Origin: DLAJ01 sp964655525
GTDB taxonomy: Bacteria > Bacillota > Clostridia > Lachnospirales > Lachnospiraceae
Direction of reading: 5' to 3'
NCBI GenBank assembly: GCA_964655525.1
Contig: CAZZNE010000004.1
Location: 62,001 to 126,000 of the forward strand
Length of the DNA: 64,000 nt
The first letter of the stretch is position 1, and the number at the start of each line of letters is the position of its first letter. The notes under the pieces are model-generated. The model did no database searches. It was not told the origin of the DNA and saw only the letters and a program-made list of their open reading frames with translations. Below are positions 24,934 to 33,598 of the stretch, piece after piece. Both the position numbers and the translations under genes were made by a program.

Positions 24934-26940
24934 ATGGACAGGGAACGGCAGGAGGAACAGAAGCATTTTGACGCATGCAGGGAGCTGATCCGTAAAAATG
25001 CCGCGGGATACGAGGCGGAATTTGAGGAACGGCATCAAAAAACGCAGGCGCTGTTTCGGGCGATGCAGGGCGGCGACGTGGAACTTTACAACCAGATGAT
25101 GACGAGTGCGAGTCTGGAGGAACACGCGTTAAGCCAGCTGAAGAAAAACCGTGCGGCGTATGAAAATCCTTATTTCGGAAGGATTGATTATCTGGACAAA
25201 GAAACCGCCCATGAGGAGAAGGTCTATATCGGAAAGAACGGTATCTTCCGCAATAAGACGGATGTTGTGATCGCAGACTGGCGTGCGCCGATCTCCAGTG
25301 TTTATTACGAGAATGAGATCGGGGACGGGAGCTATCATCTGCCGGAGAAAGTCTCTGACTATGGACTGGAAAGTCCCGAGATTCCGATCAACCTGCATCT
25401 AAAGCGGACATACGATGTGGAAAAGGGCGTCTTGAAGGGATATTATGACAGCGACGTCGCGGCAAACGACGCGCTCTTGGTGCAGTATCTCTCTCAAAAT
25501 AAGGATGCGGTGCTTGGGGACATCATTGCCACCATTCAGAAAGAGCAGAATGAGATCATCCGGGAGTCCCCGTTTAAGAATATCCTGGTGCAGGGCGTGG
25601 CGGGGAGCGGAAAAACCACGGTCGCGATGCACCGCATTTCCTATATTCTCTACAATTACAAGGAGCGCTTTACCTCCAATGAATTCTGCATTATCGGCGG
25701 CAGCGATCTGCTGCTTTCCTATATTACGAGCGGTCTGCCGGAACTGGATGTACACGATGTGAAACAGAAGTGCATGGACGAAATGCTCACATATCTGTTA
25801 AAAAAGGAATGGACAAAAAAGCATAAGTTGACTGCGCCGCTGCCGGACGCTTCCGTTCGAAGCCGCATGGATTTTATTCTTTATTTGGAGCAATGGCTCC
25901 TGCGTCTTAGAAGGGATACGGTTTCGGCAAAGACGCTTGCAGATCGTGAATTGGGAACGATCCTGACGGACAGCAGCATTGAGCGATTGCGGGAAGAAAC
26001 GCCGGAGTACAGTATTTACCGACTGCTCGTTACCCTTGACGAGCGCGCGCGGACAAGGATCAAATTTTTATGCCCCGAGGGGGAGCGGGATTATTTCCTG
26101 AAAAAGTGCAGGGAATATAAACAGCATTATAAGAATCAGGCGATCGGAAAAAGTGTCTGCACGCTGTATGGGGAGTTTCTTGCGGATTATGAAAGGAAGT
26201 TTCCGGGAAATGTGGATCTTGCATTCCATGAAAAGCGGGCGGCTGCGGGAGAATACGATATTTACGATGCGGCGGCGATGGCGCTCATTTATTACCGTGT
26301 GAAGCAGAAAAAAGAGGACGAGGAATTCGGACAGATTTTCATCGACGAGGCGCAGGATTTCGGCGCGATGATCTATTATGTGCTGCGGACGCTTTTGCCG
26401 GCATGTTATTTTACCATTATGGGGGACGTCTCCCAGAACATCAATTATGAAACGGGCATGAACGACTGGGAGGAAATGAGAATGTGGGTGCTCACGGGAG
26501 AACGGGACACGTTCCGTCTCTTAAAAAAGAGTTACCGCAACACGATAGAAATCTCAGAGTATGCAGGGAAAATTTTGAAAAAAGCATCCTCAGGACGTTA
26601 TCAGATTGAGCCGGTCATCCGTCACGGCATTCCCGTGCAGGAGTACAGGGAAGACGATGAGGAAGCCCTGTATAAGCGGGCGCAGGGGATTGCGGAGTCT
26701 GTAAAGAAAAAAGGCTATGGCAGCATCGCCGTGATCTGCAGCGATGATGCCGAGGCGGAATGGATCGGGAAGTGGATGGAGGGCGTGACGATCCTTCCGG
26801 TACAGATGGTAAAGGGATTGGAGTTTGATGTCGTAATCTTATGGAATCCGCCCGATGAAATTGATGGTGTGAAAACGGCGAAGCTCCAGTATGTTGCCGC
26901 GACAAGAGCGCTGCATGAGCTACATGTTTTGAGGGTATAG
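24934..26940 (+). CDS. helD: HelD-like UvrD-family ATPase
   Basis: A 668-residue cytoplasmic motor of the superfamily 1 helicase fold. The N-terminal coiled coil (about 1-60) and the position of the first motif match HelD, which releases stalled RNA polymerase in Bacillota. Motifs seen: Walker A VAGSGKTTVAMHR (about 222-234), IFIDEAQDFGAMIYYVL, IMGDVSQNIN, LKKSYRNTIEI, VQMVKGLEFDVVILWNP, and YVAATRALHEL. The ATG at 24934 is chosen because GGGAGG lies seven bases before it, rather than an in-frame ATG at 24892 with no such site. It is a single gene after the galactanase terminator. Confidence 0.9.
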   Translation: MDRERQEEQKHFDACRELIRKNAAGYEAEFEERHQKTQALFRAMQGGDVELYNQMMTSASLEEHALSQLKKNRAAYENPYFGRIDYLDKETAHEEKVYIGKNGIFRNKTDVVIADWRAPISSVYYENEIGDGSYHLPEKVSDYGLESPEIPINLHLKRTYDVEKGVLKGYYDSDVAANDALLVQYLSQNKDAVLGDIIATIQKEQNEIIRESPFKNILVQGVAGSGKTTVAMHRISYILYNYKERFTSNEFCIIGGSDLLLSYITSGLPELDVHDVKQKCMDEMLTYLLKKEWTKKHKLTAPLPDASVRSRMDFILYLEQWLLRLRRDTVSAKTLADRELGTILTDSSIERLREETPEYSIYRLLVTLDERARTRIKFLCPEGERDYFLKKCREYKQHYKNQAIGKSVCTLYGEFLADYERKFPGNVDLAFHEKRAAAGEYDIYDAAAMALIYYRVKQKKEDEEFGQIFIDEAQDFGAMIYYVLRTLLPACYFTIMGDVSQNINYETGMNDWEEMRMWVLTGERDTFRLLKKSYRNTIEISEYAGKILKKASSGRYQIEPVIRHGIPVQEYREDDEEALYKRAQGIAESVKKKGYGSIAVICSDDAEAEWIGKWMEGVTILPVQMVKGLEFDVVILWNPPDEIDGVKTAKLQYVAATRALHELHVLRV

Positions 26941-26992
26941 TGTGAGAAAGGTTCGGTGGTAAATTAAGATATGTCTTTCTGCAAAAAAATGG

Positions 26993-27084
26993 TATAATGA
27001 TATAAAAGTGAATGGGTGCAGATATCCGGATGGTGAAGTTCACCAAAAAGTTCACCAAAAAGTTCACTATAAAGTTCACCAAAA
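26993..27084 (+). repeat. -10 box followed by four 12-base direct repeats
   Basis: TATAAT at 26993-26998 is a likely -10 box (the -35 is weak). Downstream lie four head-to-tail 12-base units, AGTTCACCAAAA, at 27037-27048, 27049-27060, 27061-27072 (three changes) and 27073-27084. The first is preceded by GGTGA, which makes a small dyad with GTTCACC. The array lies in the leader of the ABC exporter genes, about 30 bases before the ATG. Phased repeats one helical turn apart suit cooperative binding of a regulator. Confidence 0.7.
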
Positions 27085-27116
27085 TGGTTCGATAAAATAG
27101 CAGAAGGAGAATCAGC

Positions 27117-27995
27117 ATGGACGCAATTCAAACAGTTGCCCTGACAAAATATTACGGCAAAGCAAGGGGAATTACCGATATACATTTGACGGTGCCGGAG
27201 GGAGATTTTTTTGGATTTATCGGCCCGAACGGCGCGGGGAAAAGCACGACGATCCGAATCCTTTTGGGGTTACTGTCCCCGTCCGGCGGAACGGCAAGCA
27301 TCTTTGGGTGCAATGTTCGCGATAAAAAAGAGGACATCCTTCCGGACATCGGCTATATGCCGTCCGAGGCCAATTTCTACCCCAATATGAAAGTCGGAGA
27401 AGTCATCCGCTATTCCGCCGAACTGAGAAAAAAGGACTGCAAAAAAGAAGCGGAGCGGCTCTGCGAGCGACTGGAATTACATACGAATAAAAAAATCAGA
27501 GAGCTGTCGCTCGGCAATCGAAAAAAAGTGTCGATCGTCTGCGCGCTGCAGCACGAGCCGCGTCTTTGTATTTTGGATGAGCCTACAAGCGGACTCGATC
27601 CGTTGATGCAAAGGGCGTTTTATGAGATTTTGGAGGAACGGAATAAGCAGGGCGCGACCATTTTTCTTTCGTCCCATATTCTTTCGGAAATACAGCGCTA
27701 TTGTAAACATGCCGCGGTCATTCGGGAAGGGAAAATTCTGATCTGCGACAGTATCGAAAAGCTGGGACATACACATGCCAAAAATGTGATGCTCACAGGA
27801 GTTTCGGCGGCGCCGGCGCTTGATGGGATAAGGAACGTGGTGGCGGAAGGCGATACCGTGAAATTCCTGTACAGCGGAGAGCCGGGGGAGCTTCTGAACG
27901 CGCTTGCCGCAATGCCCGTAACGGACCTAAGTATTACGGAGCCGGATTTAGAGGAAATTTTTATGCACTATTATATTTCGGGGGAGAAAATGTGA
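27117..27995 (+). CDS. ABC transporter ATP-binding protein
   Basis: A 292-residue ATPase of the ABC-2 export type. Walker A is GPNGAGKST (about 38-46), the Q-loop is IGYMPSEANFY, the signature reads LSLGNRKKV (the usual LSGGM varied), Walker B is CILDEPTSG, and the His switch is LSSHILSE. The C-terminal 80 residues form the extension seen in bacitracin- or lantibiotic-resistance-type exporters. It pairs with the permease 80 bases downstream. The substrate is unknown. The ribosome binding site AGAAGGAGA is good. The repeat array at 27037 suggests specific control. Confidence 0.92.
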   Translation: MDAIQTVALTKYYGKARGITDIHLTVPEGDFFGFIGPNGAGKSTTIRILLGLLSPSGGTASIFGCNVRDKKEDILPDIGYMPSEANFYPNMKVGEVIRYSAELRKKDCKKEAERLCERLELHTNKKIRELSLGNRKKVSIVCALQHEPRLCILDEPTSGLDPLMQRAFYEILEERNKQGATIFLSSHILSEIQRYCKHAAVIREGKILICDSIEKLGHTHAKNVMLTGVSAAPALDGIRNVVAEGDTVKFLYSGEPGELLNALAAMPVTDLSITEPDLEEIFMHYYISGEKM

Positions 27996-28075
27996 AGAAA
28001 AAGAAGAAGTTCTAAGGCGCCGAAAGACACCGTCTAAGAACATCTAAGTCATTTTCTGAAGAATGGAGGATTCCT

Positions 28076-28861
28076 ATGACGATTTTGAAACACGAGATCA
28101 GGCAGGGAAGAAATTCGCTCATCATATGGGCAGCGGTGATCGCATTGATGCTTGGAGTATGTATTTTGATCTATCCCGAAATGGGAGAGCAGGTGAACGA
28201 ATTGAGCGGGGCGTTTGCCAATATGGGAGGATTTTCCGCGGCGTTTGGAATGGACAAGATCAACTTCGGCGAATTTATGGGATTTTTCAGCGTGGAGTGC
28301 GGAAATGTACTCGGGCTCGGCGGAGCTTTTTTTGCGGCGCTCATCGGTATTTCCGCTCTTGCAAAAGAAGAAAAGGAGCATACAGCAGAGTTTCTTTTGA
28401 CACATCCTGTCAGTCGCGCGAAAGTTGTTTTACAAAAATGGGTGTCGGTGCTTGTGCAGATCATCATCCTGAATTTGGCGGCGGTTGCAGTTACTGCGGT
28501 CACGATGCAGATGATTGGTGAATCCGCGGATTTAAAGCCGATGGTCTTGCTGTTTTTGGCCTACCTGATCATGCAGGTGGAAACGGCGGCGGTCTGCTTC
28601 GGCATTTCCGCTTTTATCGGCGGGGGCGGGCTTGGGCTCGGATTGGGACTCGCCGCACTGTTCTATTTTTTGAATATCATTGCGAACCTAACGGAGAGCG
28701 CAAAGTTCCTGAAATACATCACGCCCTTCGGCTATACGGACGGTGCGAATATTATTACGAACGGGCGGATTGAAACGGGATATTTGGCGGTAGGGATCAT
28801 GATAACGATAGCAGGCATCGCGGCGGCGTTTGTGAAGTATCGGCGGAAAGATATTATGTGA
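28076..28861 (+). CDS. ABC-2 type permease
   Basis: A 261-residue membrane protein with six predicted helices (first at about 13-33, LIIWAAVIALMLGVCILI; last at about 240-257). The order of helices and the motif ALAKEEKEHTAEFLLTHPVSR match the ABC-2 permeases that pair with the ATPase encoded just upstream. The two together would form an exporter for a drug, peptide or lipid. Between the genes (about 28005-28045) lies a copy of the GAAGAAGTTCTAA repeat. GGAGG lies upstream of the ATG. Confidence 0.9.
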   Translation: MTILKHEIRQGRNSLIIWAAVIALMLGVCILIYPEMGEQVNELSGAFANMGGFSAAFGMDKINFGEFMGFFSVECGNVLGLGGAFFAALIGISALAKEEKEHTAEFLLTHPVSRAKVVLQKWVSVLVQIIILNLAAVAVTAVTMQMIGESADLKPMVLLFLAYLIMQVETAAVCFGISAFIGGGGLGLGLGLAALFYFLNIIANLTESAKFLKYITPFGYTDGANIITNGRIETGYLAVGIMITIAGIAAAFVKYRRKDIM

Positions 28862-28958
28862 TCAGGATTTGAATGAAAAGGAAATATTATAAAAATACAG
28901 AAAAAAGTATTGGATTAAAATTATTGATGGATTTTGAACAACATTCGAGGAAAAAAGA

Positions 28959-29510
28959 ATGAAAAAACTGCTTTTGATCACCGGCGATATCGCTGCGGGA
29001 AAATCAACTTTTTCAAAAATATTATCAGCAAGATACCGCGTTGCTGCATTTCAGAAAGATTCGATCAAAGAGGTATTAGGAGATACGGTCGGCTTTCACA
29101 ATCGTGAAGAAAACTTAAAGCTGTCCAATGCAACGATGGGTATGCTGTATCATTTATTTTCCGGACTTGCGGTGACGGGAAACGATATTATTCTGGAAGC
29201 AAATTTTCACGAAGCGGAATTGCAAAAATTACACGAAATCGCGGGAGAAAACCATTATGAGGTATGTACGCTTGTGCTCAGGGGAGATACGGATGTTTTG
29301 TATCAAAGATATACGAACCGAATGAACAATGAGAACCGCCATCCGGTACATTTAAGCACGACGCTGGACGTGAAAGAAGATTTTGTCCGTTGCGCAGAGT
29401 GGATGAAACAGGAAAAGATCATCGGTCATACCATTGAGATTGATGCGACGGATTTTTCCTATCAAAAAAATGAGGAGTTGTTAAAGCGGATCGACGAATT
29501 TATGGGATGA
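28959..29510 (+). CDS. Small P-loop kinase-like ATPase
   Basis: A 183-residue cytoplasmic protein with an N-terminal P-loop (ITGDIAAGKSTFSK, residues 6-19) followed by an acidic residue and a typical small-kinase layout (FQKDSIKEVLGDT, IILEANFHEAEL, RYTNRMNNENRHPVH). It resembles AAA/zeta-toxin or adenylylsulfate-kinase-like phosphotransferases. The substrate cannot be told. There is no antitoxin-like gene beside it. The next genes on the same strand are a nucleotidyltransferase and a VOC protein, a mix often seen among small-molecule resistance genes. Confidence 0.75.
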   Translation: MKKLLLITGDIAAGKSTFSKILSARYRVAAFQKDSIKEVLGDTVGFHNREENLKLSNATMGMLYHLFSGLAVTGNDIILEANFHEAELQKLHEIAGENHYEVCTLVLRGDTDVLYQRYTNRMNNENRHPVHLSTTLDVKEDFVRCAEWMKQEKIIGHTIEIDATDFSYQKNEELLKRIDEFMG

Positions 29511-29579
29511 GCGTTTGGCGCTGGCGGTGATGAGAAGAAAATGGAAGCAATTCTAAGATGATGTGGAGGAGTGATGTAA

Positions 29580-30257
29580 ATGTTCCAAATAGAATCTTAC
29601 ATAGAAGAACTGTTAAAGCTCCTTAAAAATAGCTTTGGGGAGCGGCTTGTTTATGTGGGTTTGCAGGGAAGCTATCTGAGAAACGAGCAGAATGAGAACA
29701 GCGATATTGATATTATGGCAGTCATCGATCACATGACCGTTTCGGATTTAGATTCCTATAAAGAAGTCGTTATGCGCGTCGGATACTATGAAAAGTCCTG
29801 CGGATTTATCTGCGGAAAAGACGACTTGGCGGCTTGGAATCCATTGGAGGCCTGCCATTTGTTACACACAACAAAGGATATTTACGGGACGTTATCGGAG
29901 CTGCTTCCGAAGTATACCCTAGAGGATGAAAAAAATTTTATCAAATTGAGCATCGGAAATCTATATCATGAACTGTGTCATCGGTACATCCATGCGGATC
30001 GCGAGAAAAATAAAACGAAATTACCGGGAACCTGTAAAGCATTATTTTTTATTCTGCAAAATAAAATGTTTTTGGAGTCGGGAGTGTTTTATGCAACCAA
30101 AGCGGAGCTGTTCGACCATCTGAACGGACAGGACAGGGAAGTATTTGCCATGCTGTTAAAATTTCAAAACGGTCAGGAAGTTGACTTTGATGAAGCGTTT
30201 TCCCTGCTGTTTTCATGGTGTCAGAATGCGTTGATGAGATTGGGAGTGGAGGAATAA
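29580..30257 (+). CDS. Nucleotidyltransferase-fold protein
   Basis: A 225-residue cytoplasmic protein. The N-terminal half carries the nucleotidyltransferase signature GLQGSYLRNEQNENSDIDIM, in which GS and the DID pair bind metal and nucleotide. The C-terminal half is helical (FIKLSIGNLYHELCHRYIHA, LPGTCKALFFILQ) like the substrate domain of aminoglycoside or other small-molecule adenylyltransferases. A target cannot be assigned. The ribosome binding site is GGAGGAG. Confidence 0.8.
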   Translation: MFQIESYIEELLKLLKNSFGERLVYVGLQGSYLRNEQNENSDIDIMAVIDHMTVSDLDSYKEVVMRVGYYEKSCGFICGKDDLAAWNPLEACHLLHTTKDIYGTLSELLPKYTLEDEKNFIKLSIGNLYHELCHRYIHADREKNKTKLPGTCKALFFILQNKMFLESGVFYATKAELFDHLNGQDREVFAMLLKFQNGQEVDFDEAFSLLFSWCQNALMRLGVEE

Positions 30258-30308
30258 TCTGGGAAAGGAAAGATAATTATATCAAAGAATATAAGGAGAC
30301 AGTACAAG

Positions 30309-30692
30309 ATGAAAATAGAACATATTGCCATGTATGTAAATGATCTGGAAGCGGCAAAGCAGTTTTTTGAAATATATTTTGACGCAAGCGTCAATGATGG
30401 ATACCATAACAAAAAAAACGACTTCAGATCTTATTTTTTATCTTTTGACGATGGTGCAAGATTAGAAATCATGAATAGACCAGAGATGGAGGATGCTGAA
30501 AAAACCATTCAAAGAACGGGCTATATTCATATCGCTTTCAGCCTTGGGAGCAAAGAGCGGGTTGATTCACTGACAGCGAGGCTGAAGGCCGACGGATACG
30601 AAGTCGTCAGCGGTCCCAGAATGACCGGCGACGGGTGTTATGAGAGCTGCATTGTTGCGGTCGAGGGAAATCAGGTTGAGATTACTGTCTGA
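30309..30692 (+). CDS. VOC-family (glyoxalase-like) protein
   Basis: A 127-residue metal-binding fold protein starting with the family pattern MKIEHIAMYVNDLEAAKQFF. A second half has YIHIAFSLGSKERVDSLTARL and ends ESCIVAVEGNQVEITV. Candidate metal ligands are His5, the Glu in ARLEIMN, His in YIHIAF and the Glu near the end. Such proteins include glyoxalases, dioxygenases and drug-binding resistance proteins. The start follows AAGGAGAC. It stands in a run of small same-strand genes with unrelated functions. Confidence 0.88.
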   Translation: MKIEHIAMYVNDLEAAKQFFEIYFDASVNDGYHNKKNDFRSYFLSFDDGARLEIMNRPEMEDAEKTIQRTGYIHIAFSLGSKERVDSLTARLKADGYEVVSGPRMTGDGCYESCIVAVEGNQVEITV

Positions 30693-30711
30693 CCAATGAG
30701 AGAGGAGCGAC

Positions 30712-31473
30712 ATGATCGGAATCTATTTCAGCGGAACCGGAAATTCCAAATATGCGCTGGAGCGGTTTCTTCGTAAATATGACGAAACAGCAAAAACATA
30801 TGCGGTAGAGGATGAAAGGATAACGGAACTCATTAAACAAAATGAGGAGATCGTTTTTTCCTATCCTGTGCAATTCAGCAATATTCCCAAAATGCTGAGA
30901 GATTTTATAGAAAGAAATCGGCAATTATGGCGGGGTAAAAAAATATTTGTCATTGCAACGATGGGCTTGTTCAGCGGAGACGGTGCAGGTGTTTTAGGAA
31001 GGAATCTCCGCAAACATGGCGCGCGGATCATAGGCGGTCTCCATTTAAAAATGCCGGACAGCATTGCCGACGAAAGGGCACTCAAGCGTTCTTTTGAAAA
31101 AAACAATGCGCTTGTCAGGAAGGCGGAAAAGAAAATTGACAGGGCGGTGGAAAACATAAAAAACGGAAAACCGCCAAGGGAAGGAATTGGCTTGCCCTAT
31201 CATTTGGCTGGATTATTTGGTCAGCGTTTATATTTTTCGTATAAAACGAAACTCTATACCGATCAATTAAAAGTGGATCCGCAAAAATGCGTCGGTTGCG
31301 GGAAATGCGTATCGCTGTGCCCGATGAAAAATCTGAGTATGGAGCGTAATTTGGCGAAAGCGGCCGATCGCTGCACCATGTGCTATCGCTGTGTCAATGT
31401 TTGTCCGAAACAGGCGATCACTCTTTTGGGAAAAAGGGTTATAGAGCAGGGAACAATAGAAAAGTACTTATAA
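30712..31473 (+). CDS. EFR1-type flavodoxin/ferredoxin fusion
   Basis: A 253-residue redox protein. The first 150 residues are a flavodoxin-like domain with the FMN phosphate loop FSGTGNSKYAL. The last 80 residues bind two 4Fe-4S clusters (CVGCGKCVSLCPMKN and CTMCYRCVNVCPKQA). It would move electrons in the cytoplasm in an anaerobe. The partner is unknown. The start follows AGAGGAGCGAC and lies 19 bases after the VOC gene. Confidence 0.92.
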   Translation: MIGIYFSGTGNSKYALERFLRKYDETAKTYAVEDERITELIKQNEEIVFSYPVQFSNIPKMLRDFIERNRQLWRGKKIFVIATMGLFSGDGAGVLGRNLRKHGARIIGGLHLKMPDSIADERALKRSFEKNNALVRKAEKKIDRAVENIKNGKPPREGIGLPYHLAGLFGQRLYFSYKTKLYTDQLKVDPQKCVGCGKCVSLCPMKNLSMERNLAKAADRCTMCYRCVNVCPKQAITLLGKRVIEQGTIEKYL

Positions 31474-31552
31474 CGTCTGTATTAGTAAAATAAAAACGCA
31501 GTCGATGAAAAAGCGGAGTTACGAATCCGGAAAATCCGGACAGGAGAAATAC

Positions 31553-32011
31553 ATGGAGTACAGAAAAGCGGCAGATAAAAATATAAATAGTATCTTTGAG
31601 TTGGTCCAAAAAACAATCCGTACAGTTTATCCTAAGTATTATCCGGGGGAAGTTGTAGATTTTTTTTGCGAACTCCACAGCAGGGAAAATATTGCCAAGG
31701 ATATCGAATCAGGGAACGTAGGAATACTGGTTGTTCAGGATCAGATTGTCGGAACCGGAAGTCGTGATAAAAATCATATTACGAGAGTATATGTTTTGCC
31801 GGAATTTCAGGGAAAGGGATATGGAAGTTTTATCATGCAATGCCTCGAAAACGAGATTGCACCAAAATATCATGCCGTGTCGTTAGAGGCGTCTCTTCCC
31901 GCTGCTCATTTATATGAACAGAGAGGGTATTGTACCGTGAAGCATGAAAAATGGAATGTGAAAAATGATGTGGTTTTAGTATATGAAGTGATGGAAAAGA
32001 GATTGCCGTAA
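31553..32011 (+). CDS. GNAT-family N-acetyltransferase
   Basis: A 152-residue enzyme of the GNAT fold that transfers an acyl group from acyl-CoA to an amine. The acetyl-CoA loop is RVYVLPEFQGKGYGSFIMQ (the Q-G-K-G-Y-G pattern). The substrate is unknown. The ATG at 31553 is preferred over one at 31505 because AGGAGAAATAC directly precedes it, and the protein then begins like other family members (MEYRKAADKNINSIFELV). Confidence 0.88.
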   Translation: MEYRKAADKNINSIFELVQKTIRTVYPKYYPGEVVDFFCELHSRENIAKDIESGNVGILVVQDQIVGTGSRDKNHITRVYVLPEFQGKGYGSFIMQCLENEIAPKYHAVSLEASLPAAHLYEQRGYCTVKHEKWNVKNDVVLVYEVMEKRLP

Positions 32012-32017
32012 CATAAA

Positions 32018-32089
32018 TTCCTGCTTGACCCGACGAAGCTGACCGAGTCCGGTTACCGGCTGTATGACGATACGGCGTTGGATCGCTTG
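32018..32089 (+). pseudogene. Short remnant of a MerR-family regulator
   Basis: Just after the acetyltransferase, 24 codons read FLLDPTKLTESGYRLYDDTA then LDRL. This is the wing and third helix of a MerR-type DNA-binding domain (canonical YYD..GLL.P..RTESGYRLY). There is no start codon before it, and the similarity ends abruptly at both sides. It is a deletion scar of a larger gene. Confidence 0.65.
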
Positions 32090-32354
32090 CCAATTCCCTG
32101 TGCATCGTTTATAATATCTGATAGGTGATTTCGTACGTGACTGTCTCGGGTTTGTCACGCAAAAACGCGTGAAAATGCCTCGCGGCATTGGCGAGTGAGC
32201 AGTTACGAATTTTATAACACAAAAAGGAGGGTATTTACATGAGTAAGGCAATTGCAGGGGATAGCGAGGGCTATTCAAATAGACGATAAAATCGAAGGAT
32301 AGCCCTTGCCTGTCCGAAATCGTTACATGCCCGTTTGGGTGTGGGGAGGCAAGT
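32090..32354. other. Intergenic stretch with hairpins and a 16-codon open frame
   Basis: Between the MerR remnant and the next gene lies a small hairpin (AATGCC-TCGC-GGCATT, 32174-32189). A tiny frame at 32239-32289 has a strong AAAAAGGAGG site and would encode MSKAIAGDSEGYSNRR. The bases after it (GGATAGCCCTTGCC) can pair with part of that frame, so it could be a leader peptide. No conservation evidence is available here. Nothing else was recognised. Confidence 0.35.
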
Positions 32355-32621
32355 ATGAGCTATAGGAGGGCGGAAGAATTATTCCCGCGTGAGATGGTTG
32401 AACTGCTCCAGAAATATGCAGCGGGGCAGACTGTCTACATTCCGAGAAAACCCGGACAGAGAGCCGTCTGGGGAGAAAAAACAAAGCTCCGGGGAGAATT
32501 AAAGGAGCGTAACCGGCAGATTTACCGACGTTATTTAGAGGGAATGACAACGAGGGAATTATCCGGTCAATATTATCTTTCTGTCAAAAGTATTCAAAGA
32601 ATCATTCGTCAGGAAAAATAA
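32355..32621 (+). CDS. Small HTH protein, CD3324/Mor-like
   Basis: An 88-residue cytoplasmic protein. The first half (MSYRRAEELFPREMVELLQK, YAAGQTVYIPRKPG) and the C-terminal helix-turn-helix (MTTRELSGQYYLSVKSIQRI) match small clostridial proteins of the CD3324 type, related to the Mor transcription activator of phage Mu. It probably binds DNA. The start follows GGGGAGG, and a good terminator lies at 32627-32680. Confidence 0.83.
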   Translation: MSYRRAEELFPREMVELLQKYAAGQTVYIPRKPGQRAVWGEKTKLRGELKERNRQIYRRYLEGMTTRELSGQYYLSVKSIQRIIRQEK

Positions 32622-32626
32622 ACGGC

Positions 32627-32680
32627 ATCCGGTATCGTGCGCAATGGTTTCAGCGCGCGGTGCCGGATTGTATTTTTTTT
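32627..32680 (+). terminator. Terminator after the CD3324-like gene
   Basis: A 16-base stem with G-T pairs (32627-32642 with 32653-32668) is followed by TTGTATTTTTTTT. It begins six bases after the stop codon. Confidence 0.85.
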
Positions 32681-32992
32681 AATAAATATTTGAGGTTGCC
32701 GGGCACAGCCGGCACGCGCTATCATCAAAGTATAGTCGGCTATGCGTTGCAGAAAATGTACCGGTCATCCGGGCGGTACATTTCGCAATACGAAAAAATG
32801 GATAGAAGGAGGGCTTTGTTTTATGTTAAAAAATAATAAGAAGGAGACCGTTCGCTGACCGGGAGGTTTGCGTAAAAAGCATTCCTCCCAAAGAAGATTG
32901 AAAAATCTTTTTTCAATCGCAAAATTTGTGCTGGTGCACAAACTTGCGGTCTGAGAAAAAAGTTCAATTTATGGCAGCTTTCGGAGGAAAAA
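32681..32992 (+). other. Structured leader before the RNHCP gene
   Basis: The region of over 300 bases holds several foldable elements. There is a perfect 10-base hairpin (AAATGTACCG / CGGTACATTT, 32754-32783). An 11-codon frame at 32823-32858 has an AAGGAGG site (MLKNNKKETVR). Further stems lie around 32900-32955 (GATTGAAAA/TTTTCAATC; TTTGTGC/GCACAAA). It looks like a regulated leader with a small upstream frame, but it fits no riboswitch class known to me. GGAGG at the end serves the RNHCP gene. Confidence 0.4.
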
Positions 32993-33421
32993 ATGAATAG
33001 AGAAAATAAAAGAAGACAGTATGAAAAAGGCTACGATAAAACGCATCCGAGCGATCGTGAATTTGTCTGTAAATGCTGCGGAAGAGTAGTCGTTCCGCAG
33101 GGCGGGGGGACGGATCATCGAAATCACTGTCCGAACTGCCTTTCCAGCATGCATTTGGACATAGAGCCGGGTGACCGCGAGGCGGACTGCGGCGGTATCA
33201 TGGAGCCGATCGCGGCATGGGTGCGGAAAAACGGTGAGTGGGCGATCATTCATCGGTGTAAATGGTGCGGAACACTCTCATCCAACCGGATTGCGGCGGA
33301 CGATAATCCGATGAAATTAATGAGCATTGCATTAAAGCCATTGTGTATGCCGCCGTTTCCGTTAGAGCGCATCGAGGAAATGACAAAGCTGATGGGCGGC
33401 AGTGGAACGACGGGCATGTGA
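32993..33421 (+). CDS. RNHCP domain protein
   Basis: A 142-residue cytoplasmic protein of the RNHCP family. It has zinc-finger-like cysteine pairs (FVCKCCGRVV; the family name motif RNHCPNCLSS; HRCKWCGTLSSNRIAADDNP). The function is unknown. The cysteines suggest zinc binding, possibly to RNA or DNA. GGAGG lies six bases before the ATG. It is preceded by the structured leader described at 32681-32992 and followed by a two-way terminator. Confidence 0.88.
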   Translation: MNRENKRRQYEKGYDKTHPSDREFVCKCCGRVVVPQGGGTDHRNHCPNCLSSMHLDIEPGDREADCGGIMEPIAAWVRKNGEWAIIHRCKWCGTLSSNRIAADDNPMKLMSIALKPLCMPPFPLERIEEMTKLMGGSGTTGM

Positions 33422-33475
33422 ACGGGAGAGTGAACGATCAGGATATCTGAAAAAGTATAAGGGAACGCTGATGAA

Positions 33476-33527
33476 AACGGCTGTGCAGGTGGTGTCATAA
33501 TTGTAATGACACGGCTGCGCAGCCGTT
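33476..33527. terminator. Two-way terminator between RNHCP and trpF genes
   Basis: A long inverted repeat (33476-33498 with 33506-33527, two or three mismatches, arms AACGGCTG...) lies between convergent genes. On the plus strand the next bases are GTTATG, on the minus strand TTTTCATC, so the minus direction has the better T-run. Confidence 0.75.
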
Positions 33528-33598
33528 GTTATGTGCAATCGCCCTAAATGCATCGGGTACTGAATGAACGGAAAGCGTTCGACTGCTGTATGAACCGA

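Noticed and set aside
27031..27087. CRISPR array
   Set aside because: The repeats at 27037 are 12 bases long and directly adjacent, with no spacers, and there are no cas genes.
28959..29510. Zeta-type toxin of a toxin-antitoxin pair
   Set aside because: The P-loop fits many small kinases, and no short antitoxin gene lies on either side.
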